Positions 1-8,273 of a stretch of DNA of 64,000 nt are shown here, piece after piece. A model generated the notes under the pieces. That model made no database searches. It saw only the letters and a program-made list of their open reading frames with translations, and was not told the DNA's origin. A program made the translations under genes and the position numbers. This DNA is from Deltaproteobacteria bacterium (GTDB taxonomy: Bacteria; Desulfobacterota; Desulfuromonadia; Geobacterales; Geobacteraceae): the NCBI GenBank assembly GCA_009668975.1, contig SBEG01000016.1, positions 1-64,000 on the forward strand, written 5' to 3'. Position 1 is the first letter of the stretch; each line of letters begins with the position of its first letter.

Positions 1-252
1 GCAGGCCACACCGCCGGCATCCACTCCGCCAGCGATGCTCTCTGCATTGAATTCGCCGAGAAAGTCGACGCAAACCGCGTAACCTTCAACTCGCCCACCA
101 GCCACGGCGCCATCGGCGGTCTGTTCAATGTGATGATCCCCTCCCTGACCCTCGGCTGCGGATCACAGGGCAACAACATCACCACCGACAACGTCAGCTT
201 CCGTAACCTGGTCAGCATCAAACGCGCTGCCCGTCGCGTTGTTCAGGGCTAA
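1..252 (+). CDS. Acylating acetaldehyde dehydrogenase (C-terminal part)
   Basis: Only the last 83 residues lie in the window; the gene begins to the left. The tail contains GAIGGLFN and SLTLGCGSQGNN, which match the end of the CoA-acylating aldehyde dehydrogenase domain (AdhE N-terminal half and relatives, where the motif is usually LTLGCGSWGGNS). Known family role: NAD-dependent interconversion of acetaldehyde or a similar aldehyde with its acyl-CoA. The frame stops soon after this motif, so there is no fused alcohol dehydrogenase. The exact aldehyde substrate cannot be told from this fragment; a sulfoacetaldehyde-type enzyme is an alternative. Confidence 0.75.
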   Translation, partial: AGHTAGIHSASDALCIEFAEKVDANRVTFNSPTSHGAIGGLFNVMIPSLTLGCGSQGNNITTDNVSFRNLVSIKRAARRVVQG

Positions 253-325
253 GACAAAGTCATAACTAGTTCTACAATGCCGTGCGGCTCGCCATCGCAA
301 GCAGGGCCACACAGTGACAGACCGC

Positions 326-351
326 TCCCCCTCCGCTCCGGCGGAGGGGGA
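326..351. terminator. GC-rich hairpin after the aldehyde dehydrogenase gene
   Basis: An 11-bp perfect stem (TCCCCCTCCGC / GCGGAGGGGGA) encloses a TCCG loop between the converging aldehyde dehydrogenase and P-II genes. There is no clear T-run, so it may be a transcript-stabilising hairpin or a weak bidirectional terminator. Confidence 0.5.
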
Positions 352-400
352 ACACTCCAACATCCCTGCCATCCCTTTCGCCAGCGAATCCCTTAATACT

Positions 401-727
401 TCAAAACTCATCCTGCGTAATTTCCGATTTCGTTCTGATACGGTACAACTTGCTCACCGGAAGAATAGCCAGGATCCCGTCACCTTCCTGGCCGGTGTTG
501 GCTGTCTCCATAATTGCGGCGACAATTTCGTCAACCCGCCCTTCTTCAGTGAAAATTTCGATCTGCGAATGGGTGACGAGCCAATTGTGATTGAAAAAAT
601 TGGCGTACTCTCCATACCCCTTGACCTTGGTCACACTGATCCCTTTGACCCTCATTTCCACCAGGCGAGCCTCGACATCAATCAAAAACCGGTTCCGAAT
701 AATTGCGACAATTTTTTTCAGTTGCAT
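401..727 (-). CDS. P-II family signalling protein, divergent T-loop
   Basis: A 108-residue protein with the P-II layout: start MQLKKIVAIIRN, the KGYGEY segment where canonical GlnB has its T-loop, EIVAAIMETANTG, then GDGILAILPVSKLYRIRT, close to the GlnB signature GDGKIFVLPVEEAIRIRT. P-II trimers bind ATP/ADP and 2-oxoglutarate and control nitrogen or carbon enzymes. The T-loop is short and lacks the usual GlnB sequence around the uridylylated tyrosine, so this is a P-II-like relative rather than GlnB. The start at 727 follows AGGAGC; the longer upstream frame lacks such a site. It converges on the aldehyde dehydrogenase gene, so a link to that pathway is possible but unproved. Confidence 0.8.
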   Translation of the reverse strand: MQLKKIVAIIRNRFLIDVEARLVEMRVKGISVTKVKGYGEYANFFNHNWLVTHSQIEIFTEEGRVDEIVAAIMETANTGQEGDGILAILPVSKLYRIRTKSEITQDEF

Positions 728-866
728 GGCAGCTCCTTCCCAATCCCGCAAAAGGTTCCAGAAAGTGCAGCGCTCTAAGCTTTGTCGTTTTTGTATCACT
801 CTAACAACAATTTTGTGATATGCTCGCCATTTTTTTAAAACAAAGTCAAATTGATGAGGAATTGCA

Positions 867-1451
867 ATGGATGATCTATTAGCAAGGGCATTTGATGCAA
901 TGCCGTCCCCGGTTTTTGTGGTGGACGAAGATGTGCGGTTTCATGAATATAATACCGCGGCAACGGCACTACTGACAGCGGATAAATCAGAAATTCTCAG
1001 GATGCGTGGAGGTGAAGCCCTGCATTGCATCCATCACCACGCCGAGGAAGATGGATGTGGTCGAACCGCGTTCTGTGCCGACTGTGTTGTCAGGAACTCT
1101 GTAAACAAGGCCTTCCAGGGTGGTAAAGTTGTTCGCAACCGTCAAAAAATGGAGCTCATTCGGGATGGTAAAGTTGTCGAGATGTACGTCCTTGTTACCT
1201 CATCCCCTTTTATTTACCAAAACGCGAACTATGCAATCCTGGTACTGGAAGATATCACCGAATTGGTTGAACTGAGGAATATCATCCCGATTTGTGCCGC
1301 GTGCAAGCAGATAAGAACTGATGAAAACTATTGGGTTCAGGTGGAGGTCTATCTAAAGGATCGACTGGATGTCAACTTTACCCATGGGCTCTGTCCAGCC
1401 TGCCGCGATAACTACCTGGACGAACTGAAGGCCCTGAAGCGACAAAAGTAG
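867..1451 (+). CDS. PAS-domain protein with Cys-rich C-terminal module
   Basis: A 194-residue soluble protein with one PAS domain (about residues 5-130, start MPSPVFVVDED). Inside it lies a Cys/His-rich insertion (ALHCIHHH, DGCGRTAFCADC). A second module at the C terminus has two CxxC pairs (IPICAACKQI and GLCPACRDNY), suited to bind zinc or another metal. The same C-terminal module is known at the end of many PAS sensor proteins of deltaproteobacteria. There is no kinase, cyclase or DNA-binding domain, so it probably acts through a partner. The ATG follows GAGGAATTGCA. Confidence 0.7.
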   Translation: MDDLLARAFDAMPSPVFVVDEDVRFHEYNTAATALLTADKSEILRMRGGEALHCIHHHAEEDGCGRTAFCADCVVRNSVNKAFQGGKVVRNRQKMELIRDGKVVEMYVLVTSSPFIYQNANYAILVLEDITELVELRNIIPICAACKQIRTDENYWVQVEVYLKDRLDVNFTHGLCPACRDNYLDELKALKRQK

Positions 1452-1556
1452 TTTTCAGCTGAAGCGGCTTGGCGGAGGCTGAGCGGGAACAGCACTCAAT
1501 TCTCTCAGCAGTGTCCGCTCAGTTATTTGCTTACGTCCAGGAGGGACAGAATGACG

Positions 1557-1661
1557 GTAGCCGGGGAATTCATTCCCCGGTCAATTCGATAAAAGCCATT
1601 CCGTCACGTACGTGACGGGGGAAATTGGTCATTGTATCCGGGGGATAAATCCCCCGGCTAC
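1557..1661. repeat. REP/BIME-like nested palindromes
   Basis: Three palindromes stand in a row: CCGGGGAATTCATTCCCCGG (1561-1580), the perfect CCGTCACGTACGTGACGG (1601-1618), and a CCGGGGGAT / ATCCCCCGG stem (1638-1657). The outer two are flanked by GTAGCC on the left and GGCTAC on the right, so they form inverted copies of one unit around the central palindrome. This is the arrangement of a REP doublet (BIME). It lies between convergent genes, where such elements usually sit. Just upstream, CTGAGCGG (about 1479) pairs with CCGCTCAG (about 1513). Confidence 0.7.
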
Positions 1662-1725
1662 AATCTGGCGCCCCTAATGGGGCTTGAATACCAAATTGTT
1701 ACAATCTAACGGACACTGCCTCTAA

Positions 1726-3219
1726 TCACGGTGAACTCCAGGGGATCTTTTCGGCGATCTTACGGAAATGGAAGCCGTAAATGGCCAGAGTAATGGCAGT
1801 CGGAAACAGCCGGGGCCGCCGGAAAAGTGACCAGAAAAACAATTTCCAGTACTGGAAGCGTTCCTTGCCGAGCAAGCCAAGGATCAGCATGGATTTGAGG
1901 AGCGCCACCAGGTAGCGTGGCTGAAGATGCACACCACCTTTCTGGATCGGCTGATAATCCTTGAGGAAGGTGCTGACGCGACGGTAATAGTTTTTCGGCG
2001 TGTAAATAGTTTCGATGATGGTCCGGTAACCGTTGACGAGTTGCTCCATCTTCATCTTGGGAACAAAGTTGGTGGCGATTGAGGTATTGTTGCCGGAAGC
2101 CACCTCCAGCAACCGCCCTTCCCTGACCAGGCGTTGGTACAATTTGGTACCGCTCAGCGCCGTGAGCATCCCGACCATCGCGGTGGCGATGCCGCTTTCC
2201 TGGATGAAACGGATCTGCCTTTCAAAGATTGACGGTGAATCACTGTCGAATCCGACGATGAAGCCGGCCTGCACCTGAAGACCGGAATTCTGGATCCTCC
2301 TGACACTTTCAAGCAGATCGCGGTTCATGTTCTGCACCTTGCCGCTTTCATGATGCCCCTCGTCACTGGGGCTCTCGATGCCGATAAAAACCTCCTCGAA
2401 CCCGGCCGCAACCATAAGCGTCATCAACTCGCCATCATCCGCCAGATCGATCGAAGTCTCGGTAATAAAGGTGAACGGATACCCCCTGAGTTCCATCCAG
2501 CGGGCCAGATCGGGAAGGATTGCCTTTTTCAGTTTTTTCCTGTCGCCGATAAAATTGTCGTCAACAAAGAAAACACCGCCTCGCCAGCCTCTGTCATAGA
2601 GGCTATCCAGCTCCGCAAACAGCTGTTCCTGGGTCTTGGTCCTCGGCACACGCCCGAACATGGCGGTGATATCGCAGAATTCGCAATCGAAGGGACAACC
2701 GCGGGAATACTGGATATTCATGGCAGCGTATTTTTTCCGGTCGATCAATTCCCAGAGCGGGACCGGAGTATCTTTCATCTCGGCACGAATATCGCTGGCG
2801 TACAGGTGACGTGCCTGACCACTTTGCAGGTCAGTGAGAAAAGGCGGGAGCGTTACCTCGGCTTCATTGAGCACCAGGTGATCGACGTCGTCAAACTCAT
2901 CGGGACTGGTGGTAAAAAGAGGTCCACCGGCGACGGTTTTCACTCCGAACTCCCGGCACCTGCACAGCAGCGCTTTCACCGCCTCCCGCTGGATTGTCAT
3001 GGCGCTGATGAAGACACAATCAGCCCAGCGGAGATCCCGGTCGGTCAGCCTTTGCGCGTTCATGTCGACGAGCCTCTTTTCCCAGCTTTCGGGCAACATC
3101 GCGGCGACGGTCAACAACCCGAGCGGCGGGTAGCAGGCCTTTTTGGAAATGAATTTTAACGCATGCCTAAAACTCCAGAAGGTGTCCGGATTCTTCGGGT
3201 ATACAAGGAGAATCTTCAT
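1726..3219 (-). CDS. B12-binding-domain radical SAM protein
   Basis: A 497-residue protein. Its N-terminal third has the Rossmann-like cobalamin-binding fold typical of class B radical SAM enzymes (MKILLVYPKNPD, then ACYPPLGLLTVAAMLP). The cluster motif CPFDCEFC follows (C175, C179, C182), then a TIM-barrel region with GGVFFVDDNFIGD and EEVFIGIESP. The C terminus resembles DUF4070. Related enzymes include B12-dependent methylases such as HpnP, which methylates hopanoids, but the substrate here is not evident. The start at 3219 follows CAGGAG; an upstream in-frame start at 3240 lacks a site. It is transcribed alone, divergent from pstS. Confidence 0.8.
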   Translation of the reverse strand: MKILLVYPKNPDTFWSFRHALKFISKKACYPPLGLLTVAAMLPESWEKRLVDMNAQRLTDRDLRWADCVFISAMTIQREAVKALLCRCREFGVKTVAGGPLFTTSPDEFDDVDHLVLNEAEVTLPPFLTDLQSGQARHLYASDIRAEMKDTPVPLWELIDRKKYAAMNIQYSRGCPFDCEFCDITAMFGRVPRTKTQEQLFAELDSLYDRGWRGGVFFVDDNFIGDRKKLKKAILPDLARWMELRGYPFTFITETSIDLADDGELMTLMVAAGFEEVFIGIESPSDEGHHESGKVQNMNRDLLESVRRIQNSGLQVQAGFIVGFDSDSPSIFERQIRFIQESGIATAMVGMLTALSGTKLYQRLVREGRLLEVASGNNTSIATNFVPKMKMEQLVNGYRTIIETIYTPKNYYRRVSTFLKDYQPIQKGGVHLQPRYLVALLKSMLILGLLGKERFQYWKLFFWSLFRRPRLFPTAITLAIYGFHFRKIAEKIPWSSP

Positions 3220-3457
3220 ACCGTGACTCCTGACTTTCACAATTTTACAACGAGAAAGGAAATGTACTTATTACTCCGGCAGCTGAACATGTCGACACAA
3301 GAGCTGCTTGAGCCGCAATTATCGCGCCTGAAGGCGCCTGCATTGAGCTATTTAATAGCCGCCGTTATACCCATTGTACCCCCTTCGGATACCTTCGCAC
3401 GTAAAGGTAGTGTAAAAGCTGATGTGTCTCTATCCACGTGTGAAGACTTTAGCGTCA

Positions 3458-3491
3458 TTGTGACACTGCTGTCACAAGCTGAAGGTAGTAT
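3458..3491 (+). promoter_or_regulatory. Candidate Pho box and -10 upstream of pstS
   Basis: TTGTGACACTGCTGTCAC (3458-3475) fits the two 7-bp PhoB repeats spaced 11 bp apart; the second is perfect (CTGTCAC) and the first degenerate. TAGTAT at 3486-3491 lies about ten bases downstream, where the -10 of PhoB-activated promoters falls. It precedes a phosphate-binding protein gene by about 40 bases, which supports the reading. The rest of the 3220-3533 gap shows only a short GCGCCT/AGGCGC hairpin. Confidence 0.5.
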
Positions 3492-3533
3492 GTCCAAAAA
3501 CGCAAGCTTCTCACTACACGAAGGAGGATATCT

Positions 3534-4505
3534 ATGTTTAAAAAAGTTGTTTGTCTTACAGCCCTTTTTGCCGTGGCAACCACGGGAGCCGCATCCGCGG
3601 CCGCTCTCAAGGTGGATAGGAACCTCAAGAAGTACCAGGCAGTCGGCGGAGTATCAGGCAATCTCAACAGCATCGGATCCGACACGCTCAACAACCTGAT
3701 GACCATGTGGGCAGAAGGTTTCCGCAAAAAGTACCCCAACGTAAACATCCAGATTGAAGGAAAAGGCTCCAGCACCGCACCTCCGGCACTGATCGCCGGC
3801 ACCGCTCAAATCGCACCCATGTCGCGTGAGATGAAAAGCAGTGAAATTGATGCCTTCGAGAAAAAGCATGGTTACAAGCCGACCAAGGTTGCCGTGGCCA
3901 TCGACACTCTCGCCATCTTCGTCAACAAGAACAACCCGATCAAGAGCCTCTCCATGGAGGAAGTCGATGCAATTTTCTCCAAGAACCGCAAGCGCGGCTA
4001 TGCCAGCGACATCATCACCTGGGGACAGCTCGGTGTATCCGGCAGCCTGGCCAGCCAGCCCCTTAGCCTCTATGGCCGCAACTCCGCCTCCGGCACCTAT
4101 GGCTACTTCAAGGAGCATGCACTCGCCAAGGGTGACTACAAAGACAGCGTCAAGGAGCAACCCGGTTCGGCATCAGTGGTCCAGGGAATCACCAAGGACA
4201 AGAACGGTATCGGCTACTCCGGCATCGGCTACCTGACCTCCGGCGTGAAAACCCTCCCCCTGTCCGAGAAGAAAGGGCAGCAGGCTTATGCCGCGACCTA
4301 CGAAAACGCACTCAGCAACAAATACCCCCTGAGCCGCTTCCTCTACGTTTACGTGGCCAAGGCGCCGGGCAAACCGCTGCCGAAGCTGCAGGAAGAATTC
4401 CTGAAGTTCGTCCTCTCCAAGGAAGGCCAGGAAGTGGTAATCAAAGACGGTTTCCTGCCGCTTACCGCCAAGATGTGCAGCAAAAATATCGCTGAATTGA
4501 TGTAA
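3534..4505 (+). CDS. pstS: Phosphate ABC transporter substrate-binding protein
   Basis: A 323-residue periplasmic protein with a cleavable signal peptide ([22 protein letters not shown]). The mature part has the PBP-like hallmarks of Pst[35 protein letters not shown] (phosphate-binding loop region), and [13 protein letters not shown]. It would capture phosphate for the PstCAB permease. No pstCAB genes follow, only phoU, so the permease must be encoded elsewhere. AGGAGGA precedes the ATG, and a Pho box lies upstream, implying induction by phosphate starvation. A strong terminator follows. Confidence 0.9.
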   Translation: MFKKVVCLTALFAVATTGAASAAALKVDRNLKKYQAVGGVSGNLNSIGSDTLNNLMTMWAEGFRKKYPNVNIQIEGKGSSTAPPALIAGTAQIAPMSREMKSSEIDAFEKKHGYKPTKVAVAIDTLAIFVNKNNPIKSLSMEEVDAIFSKNRKRGYASDIITWGQLGVSGSLASQPLSLYGRNSASGTYGYFKEHALAKGDYKDSVKEQPGSASVVQGITKDKNGIGYSGIGYLTSGVKTLPLSEKKGQQAYAATYENALSNKYPLSRFLYVYVAKAPGKPLPKLQEEFLKFVLSKEGQEVVIKDGFLPLTAKMCSKNIAELM

Positions 4506-4532
4506 TCTCAGCTTACGAAAGACTTTTTGGTG

Positions 4533-4562
4533 AAGAACGGCCGGTACCCACCGGCCGTTCTT
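4533..4562 (+). terminator. Hairpin terminator after pstS
   Basis: A 13-bp perfect stem (AAGAACGGCCGGT / ACCGGCCGTTCTT) with a 4-base ACCC loop begins 28 bases after the pstS stop. The T-tract is short, but the stem is strong. It should separate abundant pstS mRNA from phoU. Confidence 0.7.
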
Positions 4563-4667
4563 GTAAGAAGATGCGGCATGACAAAACACGTTGGCCGGAA
4601 CGGAGCAGATAGTCTTCGTAACAATTCACACGGGGAATATTGATCAAACCAGGACCGTGAGGCTCAG

Positions 4668-5342
4668 ATGGAAAGAAATCACAGCATCAAAAAGTACGAC
4701 ACCGAGTTACAGGAGATTCGCAGCCTGCTTCTGGAAATGGGCGGTAAAGTTGAACTGATGATCTCCACTGCGATTCAGTCTCTGGTGGAAAGGGATTCCG
4801 CGCTTGCCGAGCACACCATACTGGCAGACCTTGAAATAAATCGTCTGGAGATGCTGATCGATGAAAAATGTCTGGAAGTACTGGCCCGCAGACAACCCGC
4901 CGCCAGTGACCTGCGCTTTCTTACCCTGGCCCTGAAGATAGTTACCGATCTTGAGCGTATCGGCGACCAATGCGCAAGCACCGCAAGAAGGGCAAAAGAG
5001 CTGAATGATGAACCGCTGCTCAAACCGTATATCGACCTGCCACGTCTCGCCGAATTCGCCCGAGCCATGGTACAGGAGTCACTTGACGCCTTTGTCAAGG
5101 AAGATGCGGAGCTCGCGGCCAAGGTCTGCGGAAATGACCAGTTCGTCGATGATCTGAACATCCAGCTGCAACGTGACCTCTTGACCTATATGATGGAGGA
5201 TCCCACGAGTATCCAACGGGCCGTAAAGCTGATCTATATTTCCAAGTATCTGGAAAGGATCTCCGACCATGCCAGGAATATTGCCGAGATGGTAATTTTC
5301 ATGATCAAGGGCGAAGACATCCGCCATTCCGCCCTCAAATAA
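4668..5342 (+). CDS. phoU: Phosphate-signalling protein PhoU
   Basis: A 224-residue all-helical protein with the two repeated PhoU motifs: LKIVTDLERIGDQCASTARRA and KLIYISKYLERISDHARNIAEMV, each carrying the metal-binding E/DxxxD pattern. PhoU is a cytoplasmic regulator that links Pst transporter activity to the PhoR kinase and keeps phosphate uptake in check. GAGG sits five bases before the ATG. It lies 160 bp after pstS beyond a terminator, so part of its transcription may be independent. Confidence 0.92.
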   Translation: MERNHSIKKYDTELQEIRSLLLEMGGKVELMISTAIQSLVERDSALAEHTILADLEINRLEMLIDEKCLEVLARRQPAASDLRFLTLALKIVTDLERIGDQCASTARRAKELNDEPLLKPYIDLPRLAEFARAMVQESLDAFVKEDAELAAKVCGNDQFVDDLNIQLQRDLLTYMMEDPTSIQRAVKLIYISKYLERISDHARNIAEMVIFMIKGEDIRHSALK

Positions 5343-5476
5343 GTTTCCATTCCACAACAAACTGATCTCATCTCCGGCTGCCCAGTCCTTCCACCTACTC
5401 TTTTCCCGGTTGCAACAGAGGTGTAACGCCGCTATGGGATAGTTCAGGCATCAACTCTTTGAAAGGAGTGAATGCC

Positions 5477-6559
5477 ATGGACAGGAACAGCACGCTTCCC
5501 GTGGTTGCTAAAACCCTGCGACGAAACAAAGCCATGCTGGCGGTTGCAACCGCGGCCAGCGGTTTGATGCGACAACTATCGATCAAGACCCATAAAACAG
5601 CTTCACGGCACCGGGAACTTCACCTCAGGGAAAACTGCAAACGTTATCACGCGGTCCGCTGCCGGATTTTCCGGGAAAGAGGCACCGGCGCCACCCCCAC
5701 CATCGTTATTGCCGGTTTTGTTCCCGATGCAACGGAGGTAATCGAATTTCAGCGTCCTTTCCTGAAAACATATGGAGACATTTTTTACCTGAACTATCCG
5801 CGCACCGGGTTTTCCAGCGAAATGTTCATGGCGCAATTGGCCGATCTTATCGAAGAAATCAATAAGAGGGGTGAGAGTCCGATCCTCTTCAGCATCAGTT
5901 TCGGCTGCGGACTCACCGCACGTTTTCTTCGCGAAAAAGCCGCTTCCGAGGTGGAAATACGAGGTGTGGTAATGGTCAGTCCGGTTCTCTGCACGGAGGA
6001 CCTGGTTCGTCCCCCTGGCGATAAAAAAGGCGGCGTGCGTCTCATCGAAAGCAATCTGCGCCGGATACTGAAAGCTGAAAGCCACAAGGCCGAGGATGTC
6101 ACCCGTCAGGTCGAAAGGGCGCGTCGCTGCTTCCAGAGCCTCTTCGAGGCCGGAGCGGATAACCGGACCTTGACCCATCGCCACCTCTCCATCCGCCGGA
6201 AAATCATGGAAGTAATCGCCCTGACCACCGCCGCAGGCGCCTACGAAAGGGTAAACGCCCTGAAGGACTTCCCTGTACCTGACAGCTCACGACCGCTTTT
6301 CGCCGGACAGATACTCACTTTACTGGCGGAAATGGAGGAAAACATGCTGGTCCCGACCTCACCAAGTCTTGCCGTGATGAGATGTCACGAGACGCACACC
6401 GCGCTCTTTCCAAACGGCATCGTCAAGGATGTCCGCTCGTTTGATAGCGGCGATGCCGTTGCCCATGCCTCATTGATTTTTCATCACAAAGCTTACAACC
6501 CCCTGCTGAAGGAATGGTATGGTAAAACCTGCGATGCCGCGCTCGGTGCGGCAATCTGA
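5477..6559 (+). CDS. Alpha/beta-hydrolase-like protein
   Basis: A 360-residue protein. PTIVIAGFVPDATEVIEF resembles the first strand and oxyanion loop of alpha/beta hydrolases, and SPILFSISFGCGLTARF fits the nucleophile elbow as S-I-S-F-G, an atypical Gly-X-Ser-X-Gly. A likely catalytic His lies in GDAVAHASLIFHH near the end. No signal peptide is clear, although the N terminus is basic. The start at 5477 follows AAGGAG; a TTG start 18 bases upstream is less likely. Its 3' end overlaps the GH3-family gene by 41 bases, so the two should be co-translated and may act on the same acyl substrate. The reaction is not known. Confidence 0.6.
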   Translation: MDRNSTLPVVAKTLRRNKAMLAVATAASGLMRQLSIKTHKTASRHRELHLRENCKRYHAVRCRIFRERGTGATPTIVIAGFVPDATEVIEFQRPFLKTYGDIFYLNYPRTGFSSEMFMAQLADLIEEINKRGESPILFSISFGCGLTARFLREKAASEVEIRGVVMVSPVLCTEDLVRPPGDKKGGVRLIESNLRRILKAESHKAEDVTRQVERARRCFQSLFEAGADNRTLTHRHLSIRRKIMEVIALTTAAGAYERVNALKDFPVPDSSRPLFAGQILTLLAEMEENMLVPTSPSLAVMRCHETHTALFPNGIVKDVRSFDSGDAVAHASLIFHHKAYNPLLKEWYGKTCDAALGAAI

Positions 6560-8141
6560 CCCTTTACCCATTATGAACATCTTCCTGAAGACAGCAGCTG
6601 ACGCCCGTACGAAGGGCTTTTTTTCCCGTGACCCGCACCTGAGTCAGCGAGAGATTTTCTCACGACTTAGTTCCCGAGGGGCGAATACCCGGTTCGGCAG
6701 AGATCATGAATTCAAGGCGCTGTCCGGTCTCCCCTTCACTGAAGCATACCGGCGCTTTCAAGAAAATGTTCCCATCCGGACCTATGCCGATTTCTGGAAC
6801 GACTATTTCTCGGGAGGTGTCCGGGATATTAACGGCAGACTGAATATCACCCTGGAAAATGTCACCTGGCCCGGCAGTGTGCCCTTTTACTGTGAAACTT
6901 CCGGCACTACGGCGCCGAGTAAATTTATACCTTTCAGCAGGGAAATGTTTGCGGAGAACCGCCAGGCGGCACTCGACCTCATGGCCTGCTTCCTGTCGGG
7001 AAACAAGTCGAGTCGCCTGTTCGGGGGAAAACTCCTCTACATGGCGGGTGACACCAGACTCACGGACCGGGGAAACGGAGCCCTCAGCGGCGACATGAGC
7101 GCCATCACCCTACGAAACCGGCCTTTCTACCTTCGTCCCTTCATTGCCCCTGACGACAGAATATCGTGCCTTCCCTGGGACGAAAAAGTAGAACAGATGG
7201 CCCGACTGCTCCTCTCGGGCAACACCATTCGCGGCATCTCCGGCGTACCGCCCTGGATCCTCCTCCTCCTGAAAAAGTGCGCCGACATGGGGGGGAAGGA
7301 GGTCTCGGAACTCCTCCCCCACCTGGAACTGATCATCCACGGCGGCACCAGCATGAAACCCTACCGCGGCGAATTCGAGCGGCTCTTCGGCCCCCGGCAG
7401 CCGGCTTTTCTTGAACTGCTCCCCTCGTCCGAAGCGTTCATGGGCTTCCAGGTCCAGGGCGAAGAGCAGATGCGCCTCACCCCTTACTACGGTGTCTTCT
7501 TCGAGTTCGTTCCCTTCGAGGCGCTGGACGAACGCGGGTGTCCCCGGCCGGATGCCCCGGCGGTCCCTTTGGAGGAGATCGAGCTGAACCAACGGTACGC
7601 CGTGATCCTTTCCACCTGCGCCGGTCTCTGGCGCTACCACATCGGCGACACGCTCCGCTTCACCTCCCGTGATCCACTCTTCTTTGAATTCACCGGCAGG
7701 GACCGCTTTCTCGATCGCTTCGAGGAGAAGGTTACCCAGGGTGAAGTTGAAGAGGCGATTGCCGCCCTGAACCGGATTCCCGGCATCGATGTGCAGGAAT
7801 TTCTCGTCGGCCCGCAGATCGCCGATCGCCGCCACCTCTGGTTCCTGGCTCTGCGCCATGGCAGCATCAGCGACAGCGCGCGCTTCGCCGAACACCTGGA
7901 CGCCAGCCTGGCCCGCCAAAATGCCGACTACGCCACTTTCCGCTCTCAGGGCAGAATCCAGCGGCCGGAAGTGGTGCCGGTCGCTGAAGGGCTGATCTAC
8001 ACCTGGTCCAAAGAAATCCACGGCAAACTGGGCGGACAGAGCAAAATCCCCCACATCGACCCGACTCCGGACGGCGAGATGGCCAGGAGCCTGCTGGACT
8101 TTGCCGGGCGGGCGGAGAAGATGGCAGCCAGCACTTTTTAA
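6519..8141 (+). CDS. GH3-family acyl-adenylating protein
   Basis: A 540-residue protein of the GH3 family, part of the adenylate-forming (ANL) superfamily. The ATP loop is YCETSGTTAPSKFIPFS, followed by LIIHGGTSMKPY, LELLPSSEAFMGF and LWRYHIGDTLRFTS, matching GH3 motifs I-III. Plant GH3 enzymes couple acids such as auxin or jasmonate to amino acids via an acyl-AMP; bacterial members are uncharacterised. The start at 6519 has GAAGGA upstream and lies inside the preceding hydrolase gene. An ATG at 6573, which begins MNIFLKTAADAR, is the alternative start. The overlap suggests a two-gene unit. Confidence 0.8.
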   Translation: MVKPAMPRSVRQSDPLPIMNIFLKTAADARTKGFFSRDPHLSQREIFSRLSSRGANTRFGRDHEFKALSGLPFTEAYRRFQENVPIRTYADFWNDYFSGGVRDINGRLNITLENVTWPGSVPFYCETSGTTAPSKFIPFSREMFAENRQAALDLMACFLSGNKSSRLFGGKLLYMAGDTRLTDRGNGALSGDMSAITLRNRPFYLRPFIAPDDRISCLPWDEKVEQMARLLLSGNTIRGISGVPPWILLLLKKCADMGGKEVSELLPHLELIIHGGTSMKPYRGEFERLFGPRQPAFLELLPSSEAFMGFQVQGEEQMRLTPYYGVFFEFVPFEALDERGCPRPDAPAVPLEEIELNQRYAVILSTCAGLWRYHIGDTLRFTSRDPLFFEFTGRDRFLDRFEEKVTQGEVEEAIAALNRIPGIDVQEFLVGPQIADRRHLWFLALRHGSISDSARFAEHLDASLARQNADYATFRSQGRIQRPEVVPVAEGLIYTWSKEIHGKLGGQSKIPHIDPTPDGEMARSLLDFAGRAEKMAASTF

Positions 8142-8273
8142 GATATCAGCACGGCGGTAGTTTGTAGCACTATCCTCAGTCACCCCAGGCTGAACTAGGA
8201 GGGAGAATTTTGCGCACTCCCTGTATTCCTCCAGGTTTGAAAAGGCTTTAGATTCTTGAAACAAAGGAAAGCT

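Noticed and set aside
2350-3159. Long plus-strand frame opposite the B12 radical SAM gene
   Set aside because: It is the mirror frame of a clearly coding gene, has no ribosome site and no recognisable motif.
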